From: Pseudomonas mendocina
GTDB lineage: Bacteria > Pseudomonadota > Gammaproteobacteria > Pseudomonadales > Pseudomonadaceae
Length of the DNA: 64,000 nucleotides
NCBI RefSeq assembly: GCF_900636545.1
Contig: NZ_LR134290.1
Location: forward strand, 4,650,001 to 4,714,000
Direction of reading: 5' to 3'
Positions 18,014 through 26,261 of this stretch are shown piece by piece; the stretch's first letter is position 1, and every line of letters starts with the position of its first letter. The position numbers were made by a program, and so were the translations under genes. Below the pieces are notes generated by a model that was not told where the DNA came from, ran no database searches, and worked only from the letters and a program-made list of their open reading frames with translations.

Positions 18014-18873
18014 TGCACAGCCTGCGCTTCGACGGCACCTTCACCACCTGGCGCCAGGCCGCACGCCGCGCTTTGCTCCAGGGCCTGGCACCCCATCAAT
18101 TGCAGTGGCTGGACGAAGAGGCCGCGCCCGGCCTGTTCGATGAAGCGGCCGAGCACGAACCAGAGCCCAGCGGCCGCCTGCGCGTATCGCCCGAGTTGCT
18201 GGAGCTGTTGGAAAGTGCCGCGCAGTACCGCGGTGAGGAACGCTGGAGCCTGCTCTATCGTGTGCTCTGGCGCTTCGTGCAGGGCGAGCGCAGCGCTGTG
18301 CTGGCCGGCGATCCCGATGGCAGCGAACTGCATCGCCGACTCAAGGCGGTACGCCGCGAGGCCCATCACCTGCATGCCTTCGTGCGTTTCCAGCCGTGCC
18401 AGGCTGCAGGCGCGCCGGATTTCGTTGCCTGGTTCGAGCCGGCGCACGACATCCTGGCCTCTGCCAGCGACCACTTCGTCGAGCGCCTGGGCAAGCACAG
18501 TTGGCTGATCGCGACGCCGCGCGATGGCGTGTACTGGGATGGCCAGCGCCTGCTGCACGAGCGCCGATGCCCAGCGCAGTGGCAAGCCTGGGCGCAGCAG
18601 TCCGAGGATGCCGGCCAGGCCCTGTGGCGCGCTTACTACGGCAGCACCTTCAACCCGGCGCGGCTCAACCGCTCGGTGATGCAGCAGCATCTGCCGCTGA
18701 GATTCTGGAAGCACCTGCCGGAAGGCCCGCTGATACCGCAATTGATGAGCGAAGCGCGCGCCGGCGCTCAGCGCGATGGCCAGGCACTGGCGCTGGCTGG
18801 CAGGAAAGGCAAACGCATCACCATGGGCGCAGAGGCGACCGCAGAGCGAGCTGGGACAGAAGATCAGGCATAG
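18013..18873 (+). CDS. TIGR03915/DUF4130 family DNA metabolism protein
   Basis: A 286-residue partner of the radical SAM protein. The N-terminal pattern (SLRFDGTFTTWRQAARRALL, then LLYRVLWRFVQGE) and the central RRLKAVRREAHHLHAFVRF followed by WFEPAHDILASASDHFVERL fit TIGR03915/DUF4130. In many bacteria this domain is fused to a C-terminal uracil-DNA glycosylase-like (UdgX-type) domain of about 200 residues. Here the protein stops after a short basic tail and no glycosylase frame follows, so it is the stand-alone form. It is translationally coupled to the upstream gene and shares its LexA control. The biochemical activity is unknown. Confidence 0.85.
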   Translation: MHSLRFDGTFTTWRQAARRALLQGLAPHQLQWLDEEAAPGLFDEAAEHEPEPSGRLRVSPELLELLESAAQYRGEERWSLLYRVLWRFVQGERSAVLAGDPDGSELHRRLKAVRREAHHLHAFVRFQPCQAAGAPDFVAWFEPAHDILASASDHFVERLGKHSWLIATPRDGVYWDGQRLLHERRCPAQWQAWAQQSEDAGQALWRAYYGSTFNPARLNRSVMQQHLPLRFWKHLPEGPLIPQLMSEARAGAQRDGQALALAGRKGKRITMGAEATAERAGTEDQA

Positions 18874-18988
18874 CGAATCAAGCCCCCTCACAAGAGCGAA
18901 GTGGTGTGCTGCTCCGCAGCGGCCCTGCCCCGGGACACCAGGTTCATCAGCGGGGAAAGGTTGATGTGATGACTCAAGGAAAAACATC

Positions 18989-19046
18989 GCGGACAAGTCC
19001 GCTCCCACAAAGCAGGGTGCCTCCCTGTGGGAGCGGACTTGTCCGC
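18989..19046. repeat. Paired REP elements forming a perfect 21-bp inverted repeat
   Basis: GCGGACAAGTCCGCTCCCACA (18989-19009) is repeated in perfect inversion at 19026-19046 around 16 bp. Each arm is itself a small palindrome (GCGGACAAGTCCGC). This is a tail-to-tail REP pair between two convergent transcripts and could act as a transcript end or a REP-transposase mobile unit. The rest of 18874-19107 shows no gene. Confidence 0.85.
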
Positions 19047-19107
19047 AAATGTCATGGCACGATGGTGGTAAGCGGGCCCCTCTTCAGCGTAACGCCTACC
19101 GGCAGCG

Positions 19108-20253
19108 TCAGCGGAAGCGACGCCCCGGATCTTCCTCGCTGACCTCCAGCGCCAGGCCCTGGGCCATGCTGGTCAGGTGATCGCCATCGGTTTCAGAGCC
19201 GAGCTTGATCATCAGACGCAGATCGTTGGCCGAATCGGCGTAGAGCAGCGCATCTTCGTAGGTGATCTCACCCTGGGTATAGAGGTTGTACAAGGCCTGG
19301 TCGAAGGTCTGCATGCCCTGCTCGTTGGAGCGCTTCATCAGGCCCTTGAGCTCGTGCACCTCGCCCTTGCGGATCAGATCGGCAGCCAGCGGGGTATTGA
19401 TCAGCACCTCGATCACCGCGCGACGTCCCTTGCCATCCGGGGTCGGCACCAGTTGCTGGGCGACGATGGCCTTGAGGTTGAGCGACAGATCCATCCACAC
19501 CTGGTTCTGCCGGTCGGCTGGGAAGAAGTTGATGATGCGGTCCAACGCCTGGTTGGCGTTGTTGGCGTGCAGGGTGGCCAGGCACAGGTGCCCGGTTTCG
19601 GCGAAGGCCACGGCGTGATCCATGGTCTCGCGGGTCCGTACCTCGCCAATCATGATCACGTCCGGCGCCTGGCGCAGGGTGTTCTTCAGGGCGACCTCGA
19701 ACGACTCGGTGTCGATACCCACTTCGCGCTGCGTGACGATGCAGCTCTGGTGCTGGTGGATGTATTCGATAGGGTCTTCGATGGAGATGATGTGGCCGCT
19801 GCTATTGCGGTTACGGTAGCCGATCATCGCCGCCAGCGAGGTGGATTTACCGGTACCGGTGGCACCGACGAACAGCACCAGTCCGCGCTTGGTCAGCGAC
19901 AGTTTCTTGAGGATATCCGGCAGCTTCAGCTCATCGATGGTCGGGATGGTGGTCTCGATACGACGCAGCACCATGCCCACCAGGTTGCGCTGGTAGAAGG
20001 CGCTGACACGGAAGCGACCGATGCCACGGGCGCTGATGGCGAAGTTGCACTCGTGGTTCTCGGCGAAGTCGCGGCGCTGCGCCTCGTTCATCACACCCAG
20101 CACGGTTTCGCGGGTCATCTCCGGCGACATGGCGTTCTTGGTCACGGGCATGATCTTGCCGTTGACCTTCATCGACGGCGGCACGCCAGCGGTGATGAAC
20201 AGGTCGGAACCGCCTTTTTCGACCATCAGGCGCAGTAGTTTTTCGAATTCCAT
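19108..20253 (-). CDS. pilU: Type IV pilus retraction ATPase PilU
   Basis: A 381-residue GspE/PilT-family hexameric ATPase that assists PilT in pilus retraction at the inner-membrane base. It shows Walker A GATGTGKST, the Asp box (HIISIEDPIEYIHQHQ), Walker B (DVIMIGEVRTRETMDHAV) and the His box (GHLCLATLHANNANQ). The C-terminal acidic tail (EVSEEDPGRRFR) is typical of PilU rather than PilT. The ATG at 20251-20253 gives MEFEKLLRLMVEKGGSDLF, the usual start. pilT lies 86 bp upstream on the same strand. A REP pair separates it from the convergent SOS unit. Confidence 0.97.
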   Translation of the reverse strand: MEFEKLLRLMVEKGGSDLFITAGVPPSMKVNGKIMPVTKNAMSPEMTRETVLGVMNEAQRRDFAENHECNFAISARGIGRFRVSAFYQRNLVGMVLRRIETTIPTIDELKLPDILKKLSLTKRGLVLFVGATGTGKSTSLAAMIGYRNRNSSGHIISIEDPIEYIHQHQSCIVTQREVGIDTESFEVALKNTLRQAPDVIMIGEVRTRETMDHAVAFAETGHLCLATLHANNANQALDRIINFFPADRQNQVWMDLSLNLKAIVAQQLVPTPDGKGRRAVIEVLINTPLAADLIRKGEVHELKGLMKRSNEQGMQTFDQALYNLYTQGEITYEDALLYADSANDLRLMIKLGSETDGDHLTSMAQGLALEVSEEDPGRRFR

Positions 20254-20339
20254 CTTGGGTCTCGCCAATCAGCTGCACGCCCGATGAAGGCCCCGCAGGA
20301 CCTGGCGACTGGCGGCGTGCGGCGCAGTCGCTACGGCTG

Positions 20340-21374
20340 TTAGAAGTTCTCGGGGCTCTTGGCCTTCTCGCGCGCACTGTCGCGGCTGACCAGGCCCTTG
20401 GATACCAGGGTCTTGAGACACGCATCGAGGGTCTGCATGCCCAGCGCGCCGCCGGTCTGGATCGCCGAATACATCTGCGCGACCTTGTCCTCGCGGATCA
20501 GGTTACGAATGGCAGGCGTACCGATCATGATTTCGTGCGCGGCCACGCGACCGCCACCGATCTTCTTCAGCAGGGTCTGCGAGATCACCGCCTGCAGCGA
20601 CTCGGAGAGCATCGAACGCACCATCGACTTCTCTTCGGCCGGGAACACGTCGACCACGCGGTCGATGGTCTTGGCAGCGGAGGTGGTGTGCAGGGTGCCG
20701 AACACGAGGTGGCCGGTTTCCGCTGCGGTCAGCGCCAGGCGGATGGTTTCCAGGTCACGCATCTCACCCACCAGGATGATGTCCGGGTCTTCACGCAGCG
20801 CCGAACGCAGCGCTTCGGAGAAGCCGTGGGTGTCGCGGTGCACCTCACGCTGGTTGACCAGGCACTTCTTCGACTCGTGAACGAATTCGATGGGGTCTTC
20901 GATGGTGAGGATATGGTGGTACTTGTTGCTGTTGAGGTAATCGAGCATCGCCGCCAGGGTAGTCGACTTACCCGAACCGGTAGGGCCGGTGACCAGCACC
21001 AGGCCGCGCGGCACGTCGGTGATCTTGCGGAATACCTCGCCCATGCCCAGGTCGTCCATGGTCAGTACCTTGGACGGAATGGTACGGAACACCGCACCGG
21101 CACCACGGTTCTGATTGAAGGCGTTGACCCGGAAGCGCGCCACGCCCGGCACTTCGAAGGAGAAGTCGGTCTCGAGAAACTCTTCGTAATCCTTGCGCTG
21201 CTTGTCATTCATGATGTCGTAGATCAGCGCGTGAACCTGCTTGTGATCCAGCGGCGGCAGGTTGATGCGGCGCACATCGCCGTCAACGCGGATCATCGGC
21301 GGCAGCCCCGCCGAGAGGTGCAAATCCGACGCGCCTTGCTTGGCGCTGAAGGCGAGCAGCTCAGTGATATCCAT
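20340..21374 (-). CDS. pilT: Type IV pilus retraction ATPase PilT
   Basis: A 344-residue ATPase that powers pilus retraction and twitching motility. Motifs are Walker A GPTGSGKSTT, the Asp box (HILTIEDPIEFVHESK), Walker B (DIILVGEMRDLETIRLAL), the His box (GHLVFGTLHTTSAAKT), and the conserved AIRNLIRE motif near the C-terminus that is needed for retraction. The ATG at 21372-21374 gives MDITELLAFSAKQGASDLHL. It is divergent from yggS with 75 bp between starts, which must hold both promoters. pilU follows as the second gene. Confidence 0.98.
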   Translation of the reverse strand: MDITELLAFSAKQGASDLHLSAGLPPMIRVDGDVRRINLPPLDHKQVHALIYDIMNDKQRKDYEEFLETDFSFEVPGVARFRVNAFNQNRGAGAVFRTIPSKVLTMDDLGMGEVFRKITDVPRGLVLVTGPTGSGKSTTLAAMLDYLNSNKYHHILTIEDPIEFVHESKKCLVNQREVHRDTHGFSEALRSALREDPDIILVGEMRDLETIRLALTAAETGHLVFGTLHTTSAAKTIDRVVDVFPAEEKSMVRSMLSESLQAVISQTLLKKIGGGRVAAHEIMIGTPAIRNLIREDKVAQMYSAIQTGGALGMQTLDACLKTLVSKGLVSRDSAREKAKSPENF

Positions 21375-21449
21375 GGGACTCCCCAATTACAAGCAAGCAG
21401 GTAGAATGCCGCAAACCCTCTAGGGGTCGGGCTTTATAGAGCGCAGGTA

Positions 21450-22142
21450 ATGTCCACGATAGCAGAGAATATTGCAAAGGTCGGAGCGCGTATCCGTGAG
21501 GCGGCGCAAGCCTCGCAGCGCAATTTGGCTGACATCGGCCTGCTGGCGGTAAGCAAGACCAAACCAGCCGAAGCCATCCGCGAAGCGCACGCCGCCGGTC
21601 TGCGCGATTTTGGCGAGAACTACCTGCAGGAGGCGCTGGAAAAACAGACCCAGCTGACCGACCTGCCCTTGATCTGGCACTTCATCGGCCCCATTCAATC
21701 GAACAAGACCCGGCCCATCGCCGAACATTTCGACTGGGTACATTCGGTGGATCGCCTGAAAATCGCCCAACGCCTTTCCGATCAGCGCCCCGCGCACCTG
21801 CCGCCACTGAACATCTGCCTGCAGGTCAACGTCAGTGGTGAGGACAGCAAGTCCGGCTGTAGCCCGGAGGAGTTGCCGGAGCTGGCCAAGGCCATCGCCG
21901 CCCTGCCCAACCTCCAGCTGCGCGGATTGATGGCAATTCCCGAACCAACCGAGGACGTCACCGCACAACATGCCGCCTTCGCCCGTCTGCGTCAGTTACG
22001 CGATGACCTGGCGCTCGATCTCGATACCCTGTCCATGGGCATGAGCCATGACCTGGAAGCAGCCATCGCCGAAGGCGCGACCTGGGTGCGCATCGGCACC
22101 GCTCTGTTCGGCGCCCGCGATTACGGTCAGCCCACTCACTGA
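21450..22142 (+). CDS. yggS: PLP homeostasis protein (YggS/PROSC family)
   Basis: A 230-residue single-domain PLP-binding protein of the alanine-racemase-like barrel fold, involved in vitamin B6 and amino-acid homeostasis. The PLP lysine is in LLAVSKTKPAEAIREA. Other family motifs are FGENYLQEALEK, WHFIGPIQSNKTR, LRGLMAIPEP, LSMGMSHDLEAAI and WVRIGTALFGARDY. It begins a conserved cluster with proC (17 bp downstream), yggT and yggU. The gene is divergent from pilT, a stable arrangement in Pseudomonas. Confidence 0.96.
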   Translation: MSTIAENIAKVGARIREAAQASQRNLADIGLLAVSKTKPAEAIREAHAAGLRDFGENYLQEALEKQTQLTDLPLIWHFIGPIQSNKTRPIAEHFDWVHSVDRLKIAQRLSDQRPAHLPPLNICLQVNVSGEDSKSGCSPEELPELAKAIAALPNLQLRGLMAIPEPTEDVTAQHAAFARLRQLRDDLALDLDTLSMGMSHDLEAAIAEGATWVRIGTALFGARDYGQPTH

Positions 22143-22159
22143 ATGAAGGAATTCCCGCA

Positions 22160-22978
22160 ATGAGCAACCCGATCATCGCCTTCGTCGGCGCCGGCAACAT
22201 GGCCGCCAGCCTGATTGGCGGCCTGCGCGCCCAGGGCGTGGCGGCCAGCGCCATCCGCGCCAGCGAGCCCGGCAGCGAACAACGCGCCCGCCTACAGCAG
22301 GAGCATGGCATCGCCACCTTCGCCGACAATGGCGAGGCCATCAAGGGTGCCGATCTGATCGTGCTGGCGGTCAAACCACAGATCATGAAAACGGTATGCC
22401 TGGATCTGGCGCCACACCTGGCCCCCAACCAGGTGATCATCTCCATCGCCGCCGGCATCAGTTGCGCCAGCCTGGAAAACTGGCTGGGCCAGCGCCCGGT
22501 AGTGCGCTGCATGCCCAATACGCCGGCGCTACTGCGTCAGGGTGTTTCCGGCCTGTTCGCCAACCCACGCGTCAACACTGCGCAGAAAGCCCAGGCAGGG
22601 CAGGTGCTGAGTGCCGTCGGCCTGGCCCTGTGGCTGGATGAAGAAGCCCAGCTCGACGCAGTTACCGCAGTGTCCGGCAGCGGCCCGGCCTATTTCTTCC
22701 TGCTGATCGAAGCGATGACGGCGGCCGGCGAGCAGCTCGGCCTGCCACGCGAGACTGCCGCACGCCTGAGCATCCACACCGCACTGGGCGCCGCACGCAT
22801 GGCCAGCGAAAGTGATGTCGACGCGGCAGAATTGCGTCGCCGTGTGACCTCGCCGAACGGAACCACCGAAGCGGCGATCAAAACCTTCCAGGCCGGCGGC
22901 TTCGAAGCGCTGGTACAACAGGCGCTGAATGCCGCCGCCAATCGCTCGGCCGAACTGGCTGAACAACTGGGTCAATAA
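22160..22978 (+). CDS. proC: Pyrroline-5-carboxylate reductase
   Basis: A 272-residue enzyme that performs the last step of proline synthesis, reducing pyrroline-5-carboxylate with NAD(P)H. The N-terminal Rossmann motif is FVGAGNMAASLIGGL; the family motif VRCMPNTPALLRQGVSGLF and the C-terminal dimerisation domain motif (AVSGSGPAYFFLLIEAM, then LRRRVTSPNGTTEAAI) are intact. The ATG at 22160 follows an AAGGA site. It sits between yggS and yggT with short gaps, so one transcript is likely. Confidence 0.97.
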   Translation: MSNPIIAFVGAGNMAASLIGGLRAQGVAASAIRASEPGSEQRARLQQEHGIATFADNGEAIKGADLIVLAVKPQIMKTVCLDLAPHLAPNQVIISIAAGISCASLENWLGQRPVVRCMPNTPALLRQGVSGLFANPRVNTAQKAQAGQVLSAVGLALWLDEEAQLDAVTAVSGSGPAYFFLLIEAMTAAGEQLGLPRETAARLSIHTALGAARMASESDVDAAELRRRVTSPNGTTEAAIKTFQAGGFEALVQQALNAAANRSAELAEQLGQ

Positions 22979-22989
22979 GGGAAGCACAC

Positions 22990-23583
22990 ATGTCCGGACT
23001 CATCGAAGCCCTGATCTACATCATCCAGACCCTCGGCAGCCTGTATCTGCTGATCGTGCTGCTGCGTTTCATCCTGCAACTGGTGCGCGCCGACTTCTAC
23101 AACCCGCTGAGCCAGTTCATCGTCAAGGCCACTCAGCCGCTGCTGACGCCACTTCGCCGTATCATCCCAGGCTTCGCCGGGCTGGATCTGGCCTCGCTGA
23201 TTCTGGCGATTCTGGTGCAGTTGCTGCTGATGGTCGTGACCCTGACGCTGATGGGCTACAACGTCGGCGGTTTCATTCTGCAATTGCTGGTGTGGTCGAT
23301 GATCGGCGTGACCTCGCTGTTCCTCAAGGTGTTCTTCTTCGCCCTGATCATCAGCGTGATCCTTTCCTGGGTCGCTCCGGGCAGCTACAACCCCGGCGCT
23401 CAGCTGGTGAACCAGATCTGCGAGCCGCTGCTGGCGCCGTTCCGCAAGCTGCTGCCGAACCTCGGTGGCCTGGATATCTCACCGATCTTCGCCTTCATCA
23501 CCATCAACCTGATCGACCGTTACGTGATCGGCGCTCTGGCGGCCTCCACCGGCCTGCCACCGATGCTCAGTCCTTTCCTCTGA
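22990..23583 (+). CDS. yggT: YggT family integral membrane protein
   Basis: A 197-residue protein containing two YggT repeats, each with a pair of membrane helices around RxxxDFYNPLSQFIVKATQPLL and SYNPGAQLVNQICEPLLAPF. YggT proteins are linked to osmotic/ion stress and membrane assembly; their mechanism is unclear. The gene starts 11 bp after proC. Its TGA stop (23581-23583) overlaps the outer end of a MITE-like repeat, so the element begins exactly where the gene ends. Confidence 0.94.
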   Translation: MSGLIEALIYIIQTLGSLYLLIVLLRFILQLVRADFYNPLSQFIVKATQPLLTPLRRIIPGFAGLDLASLILAILVQLLLMVVTLTLMGYNVGGFILQLLVWSMIGVTSLFLKVFFFALIISVILSWVAPGSYNPGAQLVNQICEPLLAPFRKLLPNLGGLDISPIFAFITINLIDRYVIGALAASTGLPPMLSPFL

Positions 23584-23725
23584 GAGCCTGTTCAAAGGCT
23601 CGCGAGCTAGCACTATGCAAGGCAAAAACAGGCGAGGAAGCGGAGTTTACGAATGATAAATGAGCATTCCGAGCCTGTTTTTAACGCAGCAAAGCCGACG
23701 CGCAGCAGACTTTGAGCAGGTTCTC
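23582..23725. mobile_element. MITE-like element with terminal inverted repeats
   Basis: A 144-bp non-coding element. The ends GAGAGCCTGTTCAAAG (23582-23597) and CTTTGAGCAGGTTCTC (23710-23725) are inverted repeats matching at 14 of 16 positions. Inside is a nested perfect 10-bp pair, AAAAACAGGC (23624-23633) and GCCTGTTTTT (23673-23682). It fills the yggT-yggU gap completely. A diverged copy of its last 51 bp lies at 61041-61091. No transposase is present, so mobility would need a helper in trans. Confidence 0.65.
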
Positions 23726-23728
23726 GGC

Positions 23729-24019
23729 ATGAGTTTCTACCGCTGGGACGGCGACGACCTGATCCTCGACTGCCACCTGCAGCCCAAGGCGAGCAAGGAC
23801 GAGTTCGCCGGGCTGCATGGTGAGCGGCTGAAGATCCGCCTCACCGCCCCGCCGGTCGACGGCAAGGCCAACGCCCATCTGCAGGCCTTCCTGGCCAAGG
23901 CATTCGGCGTGGCCAAGAGCCAAGTGATCCTGGAAAGCGGCGAACTCAATCGGCAGAAACGCCTGCGTATTCGCGCCCCGCAGAGCCTGCCGCCGATTCC
24001 CGGTCTGCAGCGCGCCTGA
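23729..24019 (+). CDS. yggU: DUF167 family protein YggU
   Basis: A 96-residue DUF167 protein. The fold and motifs are typical: LDCHLQPKASKDEFAGLHGE, then LKIRLTAPPVDGKANAHLQA and FGVAKSQVILESG. The function is unknown, but it regularly follows yggT. The ATG at 23729 (MSFYRWDGDDLIL) is favoured over upstream codons, because those lie inside the MITE-like element that ends at 23725. With the element so close, the ribosome-binding site must be supplied by the element's right end (GCAGG), an odd arrangement. Codon use is otherwise like the neighbours. Confidence 0.9.
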   Translation: MSFYRWDGDDLILDCHLQPKASKDEFAGLHGERLKIRLTAPPVDGKANAHLQAFLAKAFGVAKSQVILESGELNRQKRLRIRAPQSLPPIPGLQRA

Positions 24020-24072
24020 CGACCACTCAGCCAGCCCAGCCGACCATAAGGCGGGACTGTCGAAGAGGCCAA

Positions 24073-24100
24073 TTGACGGCTGCCTTGCAGCTCGCATAAT
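24073..24100 (+). promoter_or_regulatory. Sigma-70-like promoter of the dynamin-like gene
   Basis: TTGACG (24073-24078) and CATAAT (24095-24100) are separated by 16 bp, each with one mismatch to consensus. It would start transcription near 24107 and give a leader of about 95 bases before the ATG at 24201. It indicates that the GTPase gene is transcribed separately from yggU. Confidence 0.5.
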
Positions 24101-24200
24101 GCAAACTGTTCTCGCGAAATGCCGTGCTTCCTGGCGGCCCCCCGAACCGAACCGTTACGCAGCCCCCGCAAGAGGTGATCTTGCCGAGAGGAGAGCCAGG

Positions 24201-26177
24201 ATGAGCATGGAACGTCTCAGCCAGCAGGTTGACGCCTACGTCGCCTGGAAACGCGAACTGATGCGCGAGATCACGCGCTATCGCAGCTGGCTGGAGCACA
24301 ACCGGCTCAACTCCGAGGCGGTTCAGGCCAAGCTCGAACGTGCGCTGAAGATCCTGCGTACCGACCACATCACCCTGGCTTTCGTCGGCGAGTTCTCGCG
24401 CGGCAAGACCGAGCTGATCAACAGCCTGTTCTTCTCCGAATACGGCCAGCGCATGCTGCCTTCGCATGCCGGGCGCACCACCATGTGCCCCACCGAGCTG
24501 TTCTTCGACCCACGCTCGGAGCGTCCCTACATTCGCCTGCTGCCGATCGAGACCCGCACGGCCTCGGCCAGTGTCGCGCAGTTCAAACGCATCCCTCGGC
24601 ACTGGGTGAACATTCCGCTGGATACCAGCGACCCGGCCAACATGGCGCTGGCCTTCAGCCAGGTGGCCAAGACCAAAGCCATGCCGGTGGAACAGGCGAT
24701 CCAGCTCGGCTTCCACCCAGACATGCTCGAAGGCACCGGCAAGCGCGGCCAGGTGCTGGTGCCGGCCTGGCGCCACGCCATGGTCAACTTCGACCACCCG
24801 CTGCTGCGCCAGGGCCTGCGTATTCTCGATACTCCCGGCCTAAACGCCCTGGGTAGCGAGCCCGAGCTGACCCTGTCGATGCTGCCCAACGCCCAGGCGA
24901 TCATCTTCCTGCTGTCCGCCGATACCGGCGTCACCGCCAGCGACATGAGCATCTGGCAGCAGCACATCCGCCAACTCGATGAAGACGCCCAGACTTGCCT
25001 GTTCGCCGTGCTGAACAAGATCGACGTGCTCTGGGACGACCTGGCCGGCGAGACCTTCGTGCAGAACGCCATCAGCCAGATTCAGAGCACCACTGCCAAA
25101 CAGCTGGGCATCGCCAAGCAGGACGTGCTGCCGCTGTCGGCCAAGCAGGCGCTGCTGGCCAAGGTGCGCAAGGACGAGGCGCTGCTGGCTCGCAGCCAGA
25201 TGGCCAACCTGGAAACCTTACTGTGCGAGCGCATTGTGGCGCAGAAGGAGCGCCTGATCGAAGATCATGTGGTGCGCCAGGTCCTGGCGCTGGTGAACAA
25301 CAGCCAGCATGTGCTCAACCTGCGCCTGGAGAAGGTCGGCGAACAACTGGCCCTGCTCGGCAATCATCAGCAGGACAACGGCCAACTGCTGTTCGAGCTG
25401 ACCGCCAAGACCAAGGAAGACCACAACCAGCACCACAAGCGCCTGCTCGGCCTGAAGACCAATCAGCGCCTGCTGCAACGCCAGGGCCAGTTGCTGCGCC
25501 ATGCGGCACGCGCCGAGCGTCTGGAGCAACACCTGAACGAGGTGCGTCGCAACCTCACCGGCAGTTGGACCACCCTCGGCATCAACCAGGCCATCCTGCA
25601 TTTCTTCCGCGCCGTAGAGCAGGACCTGCACAACCTGGAGCACGAAGCGGAGATGGCCAACAAGATGGTCGCCGCCATCTATCGCCGACACAACGAAGAA
25701 AGCCCGCTGGGCGGCGTCGATGCGCCGCAGTTCAAGATCCAGCGCTACCTGCGCGAGCTGAAGAAGCTGCAGGACAAGGGCGATCAGTTCCGCCTGCACG
25801 TGAAGACGTTGCTCACCGAACAACGCAGCCTGACCCGGCGCTTCTTCGCCACTCTGGCTCAAGAAGTGATTGGCCTGCACCAGCGCCTGCGCCTGGACGC
25901 CGAACAGTGGGCCGCCGATGCACTGATGCCGCTGATGCAGCACACCCTGGAACACAAGCAGATGCTGGAAAGCCACATGCTGCGCCTCAAGGCGCTGGCC
26001 CAGGAAACCCAGCAAACGCGCAAGCGCAGCCTGCAACTTGCGCGCTACCAGGAAGAGCTGGAGCAGCAACTGGCCCAGGCCAGCGACATGCTCCGCGTGC
26101 TGCGCCGCCCGGCACCAGTGCAGCGCCAGGGCAAGGTGGTCAGCCTGCCGGTGGCGGCACGGCAACAAAGCCAGTAG
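24201..26177 (+). CDS. Dynamin-like GTPase family protein
   Basis: A 658-residue large GTPase. G motifs are complete: G1 GEFSRGKT at 63-70, G2 RTTMCPTEL near 92-100, G3 DTPG at 210-213, and G4 NKID at 272-275. The C-terminal half is almost wholly helical with coiled-coil character (about 310-640), as in bacterial dynamin-like proteins. I see no clear membrane helix, so membrane contact would be through a paddle or a partner. The ATG at 24201 has AGGAGA upstream; the frame extends 34 codons further without support. Bacterial dynamins remodel membranes, and some act against phage or other stress. It sits alone between yggU and metX, where I do not recall a gene in P. aeruginosa. Confidence 0.85.
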   Translation: MSMERLSQQVDAYVAWKRELMREITRYRSWLEHNRLNSEAVQAKLERALKILRTDHITLAFVGEFSRGKTELINSLFFSEYGQRMLPSHAGRTTMCPTELFFDPRSERPYIRLLPIETRTASASVAQFKRIPRHWVNIPLDTSDPANMALAFSQVAKTKAMPVEQAIQLGFHPDMLEGTGKRGQVLVPAWRHAMVNFDHPLLRQGLRILDTPGLNALGSEPELTLSMLPNAQAIIFLLSADTGVTASDMSIWQQHIRQLDEDAQTCLFAVLNKIDVLWDDLAGETFVQNAISQIQSTTAKQLGIAKQDVLPLSAKQALLAKVRKDEALLARSQMANLETLLCERIVAQKERLIEDHVVRQVLALVNNSQHVLNLRLEKVGEQLALLGNHQQDNGQLLFELTAKTKEDHNQHHKRLLGLKTNQRLLQRQGQLLRHAARAERLEQHLNEVRRNLTGSWTTLGINQAILHFFRAVEQDLHNLEHEAEMANKMVAAIYRRHNEESPLGGVDAPQFKIQRYLRELKKLQDKGDQFRLHVKTLLTEQRSLTRRFFATLAQEVIGLHQRLRLDAEQWAADALMPLMQHTLEHKQMLESHMLRLKALAQETQQTRKRSLQLARYQEELEQQLAQASDMLRVLRRPAPVQRQGKVVSLPVAARQQSQ

Positions 26178-26261
26178 CACAAGCGGGCGGCATGCTCGCT
26201 TGCCGCTACCGGCGGTGCTCTTTAGACTGGCGCCCTCCTCCGATTCATTAGCAGCGCCTCC

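Noticed and set aside
23582..23725. Integron attC recombination site
   Set aside because: The element has terminal inverted repeats and a nested pair, but the attC core GTTRRRY/RYYYAAC is not present at the expected places and no integrase or cassette array is near.
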